Part shown: positions 4,305-7,263 of the stretch, in pieces
Position numbering within the stretch: position 1 is the first letter of the stretch
How the letters are laid out: each line of letters starts with the position of its first letter
NCBI GenBank assembly: GCA_013696045.1
Contig: JACCZH010000472.1
Coordinates: 1 to 7,263, forward strand
Direction of reading: 5' to 3'
DNA from: Chloroflexia bacterium
GTDB taxonomy: Bacteria; Chloroflexota; Chloroflexia; Thermomicrobiales; CFX8
Length of the DNA stretch: 7,263 bases
The notes under the pieces: model-generated
Database searches by the model: none
Seen by the model: only the letters and a program-made list of their open reading frames with translations
Told to the model about the DNA's origin: nothing
Made by a program: the position numbers and the translations under genes

Positions 4305-6149
4305 TTATATGAACGCGTGATCCACGGCCATGGCGGCGAGGAGTGCGGCCAGGTAGTAGTTGCTGTACTTAAAGAGCGGCCAGGCGAGACGCGATGTATC
4401 CTCGCGGAACATGCGCAGCGCCATGATGACGAACCAGCCACCGAGTATCCCTGCAGTGACACCGTAAATCCAACCCACAACTCCGGCCGGGACCATCAGC
4501 AGTGTTACGGCCACCAGCAGCAGCGAGTAGAGCAAGATCCTGCGGCGCGTTTCGTGCTCGCCATGAGTGACCGGCAACATCGGGATGCCAGCGCGGCGGT
4601 AGTCGTTCGCTTTGAGGAGTGCCAGACTCCAGAAGTGCGGCGGTGTCCAGTAGAAGATGATTGCGGCGATCAGGAGCGCGCCGAGGCTGAGCGACCCAGT
4701 AACAGCCGCCCAGCCAACCAGCGGTGGGAAGGAGCCGGCCGCGCCGCCGATGACGATGTTCTGTGGAGTTGTGCGCTTCAGCTTGCGCGTATAGACGAGC
4801 ACGTAGAAGAGATTGCCGGCCAGAGCCATGGTAGCGGCCAGAGGGTTCACGAACCACGCCAGCTCAATGACCGCCAACACGCTTAGCACGAGTCCAAAGA
4901 CTCGCACCTGGTCGGATGTCAAGGAACCGGTGGGGATGGGACGCTTGCGGGTGCGGGCCATCAGGCCGTCAATGTCACGATCGTAATAGCAGTTCAGTGC
5001 GCTCGCTCCACCTGCCGCCATGGCCCCGCCGAGCAGGGTCAAGAGAACGAGCTCCAGCGACGGCCAACCCTGTGCTGCGATGAGCATCGCGCCGAGCGTT
5101 GTCACTTCGAGCAAGAGCATGATGCCGGGCTTGGTCACGCGGGCGAAGTCGCGCAGCGTTTCCTTAATGGGCGTCCGCGCGGCAGGCTTGTCTCGCAGCG
5201 CGAGACAGTCAGCCGTGACGAGGCCCACAATAGCTACCCAGCTTAATGAGGCGATAGCCAGCGGTGTCGCGAGCCAGGCGTCCTCAATAGGAATAAACGT
5301 CAGGACGGCGCCAAGGATCAGCGCCAGGGCGAGCGTCGAGCCGGCCACAAGTGCGGCCTTACGCGCTACGGTGTTGAGCGCGCGGTCTCGTTGCGCTTCA
5401 TACAGAAACGCACCTGCGACCGTAACTCCAAGTATCGCGGAGATATAGTGAAACGACATAAATCCGCCGGCGCTAGAGAAGCTATTGCTCACCTGTTCGA
5501 GACATTGGCCCGGGTTAGAGCAACCTGTAATTTCCACGGGCGATCCGACAATCGAACCCGAGATCAGCGCCATCAGAAGCACCAGCCCCATGGCTCGCAG
5601 ATAACCGGAGTAGCGCGGCGGCAGCGCCAGCGTCGATACCGGAGCGGTGACGGCGTTTGGCGATATTCGCCGCCAGATGATTACCGCCGAGGCTGTAAGC
5701 GCGGCGATGACGATGAGCGCCAGTATAAGGTGAGCGGTGACGACGGCAGAGGAGAGGTCTCGAACCACCGCGAACCCGCCAAGAACCGCCTGGGCCAGAA
5801 TAAGCACAAAGACGCTGGCTGCCAGACGGGTGACTGCTGCCTCTGAGCGAAGGCGCAAGTATGAGACTGCGACGAACGCTGTGGATAACAGCACGAGCGC
5901 AAGACCGCCGAAGCGGTGTCCGAAGATAAGGACGCCATTGACATCAGCCGCGGGAGAAAGCTGACCGTTACAGAGTGGCCAGCCGGAGCAATCGTGGGCG
6001 GAATCCGTAACGCTGACAATTGCGCCGAGCGTAACCAAGCCAAGCGCCCAGATTAACGCGATAACCGAGAGCTGCAGGCAGAGCCGTAATGCCCGTGCCT
6101 CGCTTGCCTCGAGAGTCTCAAACCGTTCCGCTGCTCCCTGGGGTCGCAC
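4305..6149 (-). CDS. ctaA-ctaB: Fused heme A synthase (CtaA)/heme O synthase (CtaB)
   Basis: The 614-residue polytopic membrane protein makes the heme of aa3-type oxidases. The CtaB half farnesylates heme B to heme O; the CtaA half oxidises the C8 methyl to heme A. The CtaA half (about 20-318) shows the cysteine pair of DCSGWPLC (C54, C60), GHRFGG (H78), VVTAHLILA (H140), the second pair CSNPGQC (C210, C216) and MSFHYISAIL (H234). The CtaB half (about 325-614) shows NCYYDRDIDGLMARTRKRP with N386, D390, D394, then YTRKLKRTTPQNIVIGG and DYRRAGIPMLPV, the prenyltransferase motifs. Roughly 8 plus 9 membrane segments are expected. Spacing matches Bacillus subtilis H60, H123 and H216, but the fourth ligand (H278 equivalent, about 296) is missing, and the E57 position is I75. 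GTG 6149 is the only start close after in-frame TAG; ribosome binding is weak. The stop is TAA. No oxidase subunit genes are in view. Confidence 0.93.
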   Translation of the reverse strand: MRPQGAAERFETLEASEARALRLCLQLSVIALIWALGLVTLGAIVSVTDSAHDCSGWPLCNGQLSPAADVNGVLIFGHRFGGLALVLLSTAFVAVSYLRLRSEAAVTRLAASVFVLILAQAVLGGFAVVRDLSSAVVTAHLILALIVIAALTASAVIIWRRISPNAVTAPVSTLALPPRYSGYLRAMGLVLLMALISGSIVGSPVEITGCSNPGQCLEQVSNSFSSAGGFMSFHYISAILGVTVAGAFLYEAQRDRALNTVARKAALVAGSTLALALILGAVLTFIPIEDAWLATPLAIASLSWVAIVGLVTADCLALRDKPAARTPIKETLRDFARVTKPGIMLLLEVTTLGAMLIAAQGWPSLELVLLTLLGGAMAAGGASALNCYYDRDIDGLMARTRKRPIPTGSLTSDQVRVFGLVLSVLAVIELAWFVNPLAATMALAGNLFYVLVYTRKLKRTTPQNIVIGGAAGSFPPLVGWAAVTGSLSLGALLIAAIIFYWTPPHFWSLALLKANDYRRAGIPMLPVTHGEHETRRRILLYSLLLVAVTLLMVPAGVVGWIYGVTAGILGGWFVIMALRMFREDTSRLAWPLFKYSNYYLAALLAAMAVDHAFI

Positions 6150-6186
6150 GACAAGGCCTATCTACCACCGGGACATCATGCCCCCC

Positions 6187-6208
6187 AAGCGATCTGTGTG
6201 CATCGCTT
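6187..6208 (-). promoter_or_regulatory. Stem-loop in the ctaA-ctaB leader
   Basis: The arms aagcgat (6187-6193) and atcgctt (6202-6208) form a perfect 7-bp stem with an 8-nt loop. It lies between the predicted promoter and the GTG start and is followed on the minus strand by six G residues. It could affect translation; it has no U-run, so it is not an intrinsic terminator. Confidence 0.35.
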
Positions 6209-6217
6209 CACAATTGT

Positions 6218-6246
6218 ATTGTAAATGGGCGACGGCGAAGTGTCAC
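6218..6246 (-). promoter_or_regulatory. Sigma-70-type promoter of ctaA-ctaB
   Basis: On the minus strand, GTGACA (6246-6241, 5 of 6 to TTGACA) precedes TACAAT (6223-6218, 5 of 6 to TATAAT) with a 17-nt spacer. A second overlapping TACAAT copy occupies 6218-6213. The predicted start is near 6211, giving a leader of about 60 nt. The rest of the 6150-6407 spacer shows no gene; it holds a gggccgg/ccggccc stem at 6270-6294 of unclear role, possibly the 3' end of the upstream DinB-like transcript. Confidence 0.6.
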
Positions 6247-6407
6247 GTATCGGGCGGAGTTCGAGGCAGGGGCCGGACTCCGTGCGACCGGCCCAATGAC
6301 CCAAGAAAGGCCGCTGTTCTCCGTAATGCCGCGTACTCCGATGTACAAAAGGAGTGGGCAATTCACCGGCCTCGCAGACAATGAGCCGTGATGATGGACC
6401 TCAGAAC

Positions 6408-6914
6408 CTACGCCGTTATGGTCAGCAACTCGTTGATCTTCCTCACAGCTACCTGATCTTCCGCAATCAGATTATCGACGATTGCTTCCACTGAGTTCAG
6501 ATCCCCTTCGCCCAGGGTGCTGCTGGCGGCTTCCCACTGCTCGTCTGGAAGCTCGCGAACAAGAGATAGGATCGCCTCGCGCGCCGATCCAAACTCCGAC
6601 AGCAATACGCGTGTCGGCAGTTTTTCCGGATCCTGATGGATCTCGAGGGCTTCTTCGAGAGTAATACGCGCGTCGTCGGTGCCCATCATATGCTTGATCT
6701 CCATAGCGTCGATGCCTTCGCGGTTGGAGAGCATGACGCGCTTGACGCCGTGCGATGCGACTAGCTCGCGGTTGCGCATTTCGCCGAGAATGGTGTGCGC
6801 CTGAGCCTGATTGCCCTGACCGCCGCCAATACCCTCGTTCAACATCGGTCTGACGCGATGATTGAGTTCACGAACGGTCGAGATCAATGCGTCGATCTTT
6901 TCGGTCTTCGCCAC
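6408..6914 (-). CDS. DinB-like four-helix-bundle protein
   Basis: The 168-residue, mostly helical protein matches the general layout of the DinB/YfiT superfamily (metal-dependent transferases or hydrolases, many using small thiols). Its end, LVRELPDEQWEAA...SVEAIVDNLIAEDQVAVRKINELL (118-164), follows the family pattern. In that last helix the position where DinB relatives often have histidine reads N (DNLIAED), so the usual His triad is not complete and the function is open. I chose GTG 6914-6912 because AGGAGG (6925-6920) sits 5 nt before it. An upstream GTG at 7022 in the same frame has no ribosome binding site and falls inside the predicted promoter. The stop is TAG. No signal peptide or membrane segment is seen. 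Confidence 0.65.
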   Translation of the reverse strand: MAKTEKIDALISTVRELNHRVRPMLNEGIGGGQGNQAQAHTILGEMRNRELVASHGVKRVMLSNREGIDAMEIKHMMGTDDARITLEEALEIHQDPEKLPTRVLLSEFGSAREAILSLVRELPDEQWEAASSTLGEGDLNSVEAIVDNLIAEDQVAVRKINELLTITA

Positions 6915-6919
6915 GAGCT

Positions 6920-6925
6920 CCTCCT
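6920..6925 (-). promoter_or_regulatory. Ribosome binding site fixing the DinB-like start
   Basis: AGGAGG on the minus strand, 5 nt before GTG 6914-6912. It shortens the longest open frame by 36 codons to a 168-residue protein. Confidence 0.8.
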
Positions 6926-6995
6926 GTGTGTTGTTTCCATCCAAGGTCGATATGAGCGTGACCTTCCGGCGCATAGCTGGCGCGGAATTCTCGCC

Positions 6996-7024
6996 ATTGT
7001 ACGCATGAAAGACGCGCTTCACAA
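6996..7024 (-). promoter_or_regulatory. Sigma-70-type promoter of the DinB-like gene
   Basis: On the minus strand, TTGTGA (7024-7019, 4 of 6) is followed after 17 nt by TACAAT (7001-6996, 5 of 6). The predicted start near 6989 leaves a leader of about 75 nt. The element overlaps the spurious upstream GTG at 7022, which argues against that start. Confidence 0.55.
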
Positions 7025-7062
7025 GATCGCCCGGAAAGCGGCCAAAATATCGTAAACGTATA

Positions 7063-7082
7063 GTACCATTGCGGCAATGTAC
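7063..7082. promoter_or_regulatory. Near-palindrome in the divergent spacer
   Basis: gtaccattgc (7063-7072) and gcaatgtac (7074-7082) are complementary with one extra C. It lies between the divergent DinB-like gene and the right-edge gene and may be an operator. Its right part shares the 11-mer gcaatgtacgg (7074-7084) with the other divergent spacer at 2538-2548. I see no gene in 6915-7167 apart from this and the promoter. Confidence 0.35.
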
Positions 7083-7167
7083 GGCAGCTCGCTGCTTGTT
7101 GTTGGCGTGTCAAAAAGAAATCCGCTCACGGATACCCGCGGAGAACGGTCAAGGGAGTTTCAGAACG

Positions 7168-7263
7168 ATGTCAGCACGACGCAGAACCCCGCTCGTTTGC
7201 CCCATCTGCGGCACCGATCTGGCTAATGTTCGGATTACCCCGCTCGGCCAGGTGACCGCCGGT
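7168..7263 (+). CDS. Zinc-ribbon protein, 5' part only
   Basis: The first 32 codons of a gene cut by the window edge: ATG 7168, then MSARRRTPLVCPICGTDLAN. The CPICG knuckle (C11, C14) preceded by basic residues is typical of a zinc-ribbon N-terminus. The partner cysteines and the rest of the protein lie outside the window, so no function can be given. A GGGAG at 7153-7157 is 10 nt before the ATG, a somewhat long spacing. It is divergent from the DinB-like gene. Confidence 0.6.
   Translation, partial: MSARRRTPLVCPICGTDLANVRITPLGQVTAG

Noticed and set aside
6408..7022. 204-residue version of the DinB-like protein starting at GTG 7022
   Set aside because: There is no ribosome binding site, the extra 36 residues look like spacer, and the start falls inside a predicted promoter; GTG 6914 has AGGAGG at ideal distance.

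Overview
The window looks like chromosomal DNA of a moderately GC-rich aerobic bacterium. A fused heme A synthase/heme O synthase points to a heme-copper oxidase respirer. The gene mix (fused CtaA-CtaB, a membrane M28-like protein, a DinB-like protein, frequent GTG/TTG starts) suggests Chloroflexota, perhaps a Thermomicrobia-like lineage. That placement is inference from memory, not a search.

The main result is on the minus strand at 201-1016. What first looks like a 208-aa orphan ORF with a TTG start is the 3' three quarters of a 271-codon peroxiredoxin-like gene with two in-frame UGA codons. It has a GTG start preceded by a perfect GGAGGT ribosome binding site. The two UGAs fall exactly at the two active-site cysteine positions of the redoxin motif (RGHW-x-PT-x-R), so the product reads as a UPTU double-selenocysteine protein. 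A perfect 7-bp hairpin with an AGTT loop lies 16 nt after the second UGA and 25 nt after the first, within the usual bacterial SECIS spacing. UGA is an ordinary stop in two neighbouring genes, so a changed genetic code is not supported.

Layout: 1-200 is a structured, repeat-like intergenic segment. Minus-strand genes at 2403-1072 (membrane protein with an M28 peptidase-like fold that has lost nearly all metal and catalytic residues) and 1016-201 (the selenoprotein) form a likely operon with a good sigma-70-type promoter at 2494-2466. A divergent plus-strand pair follows: a small CxxH/CxxxxC putative zinc protein (2593-2898) and an alkaline-phosphatase/NPP-superfamily phosphodiesterase (2905-4161). 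The 2404-2592 spacer contains a near-perfect 12-bp inverted repeat. The phosphodiesterase gene converges on ctaA-ctaB (6149-4305, minus), with an 82-bp palindrome between them that probably ends transcription in both directions. Upstream of ctaA-ctaB is a DinB-like gene (6914-6408, minus) with its own promoter. The right edge holds the start of a plus-strand CPxCG zinc-ribbon protein.

Functionally, the window joins redox or peroxide defence (selenoprotein), terminal-oxidase cofactor synthesis (CtaA-CtaB) and a phosphodiesterase. The heme A synthase half lacks two residues expected from the Bacillus subtilis enzyme. No selenocysteine machinery genes (selA, selB, selC, selD) are inside this window.
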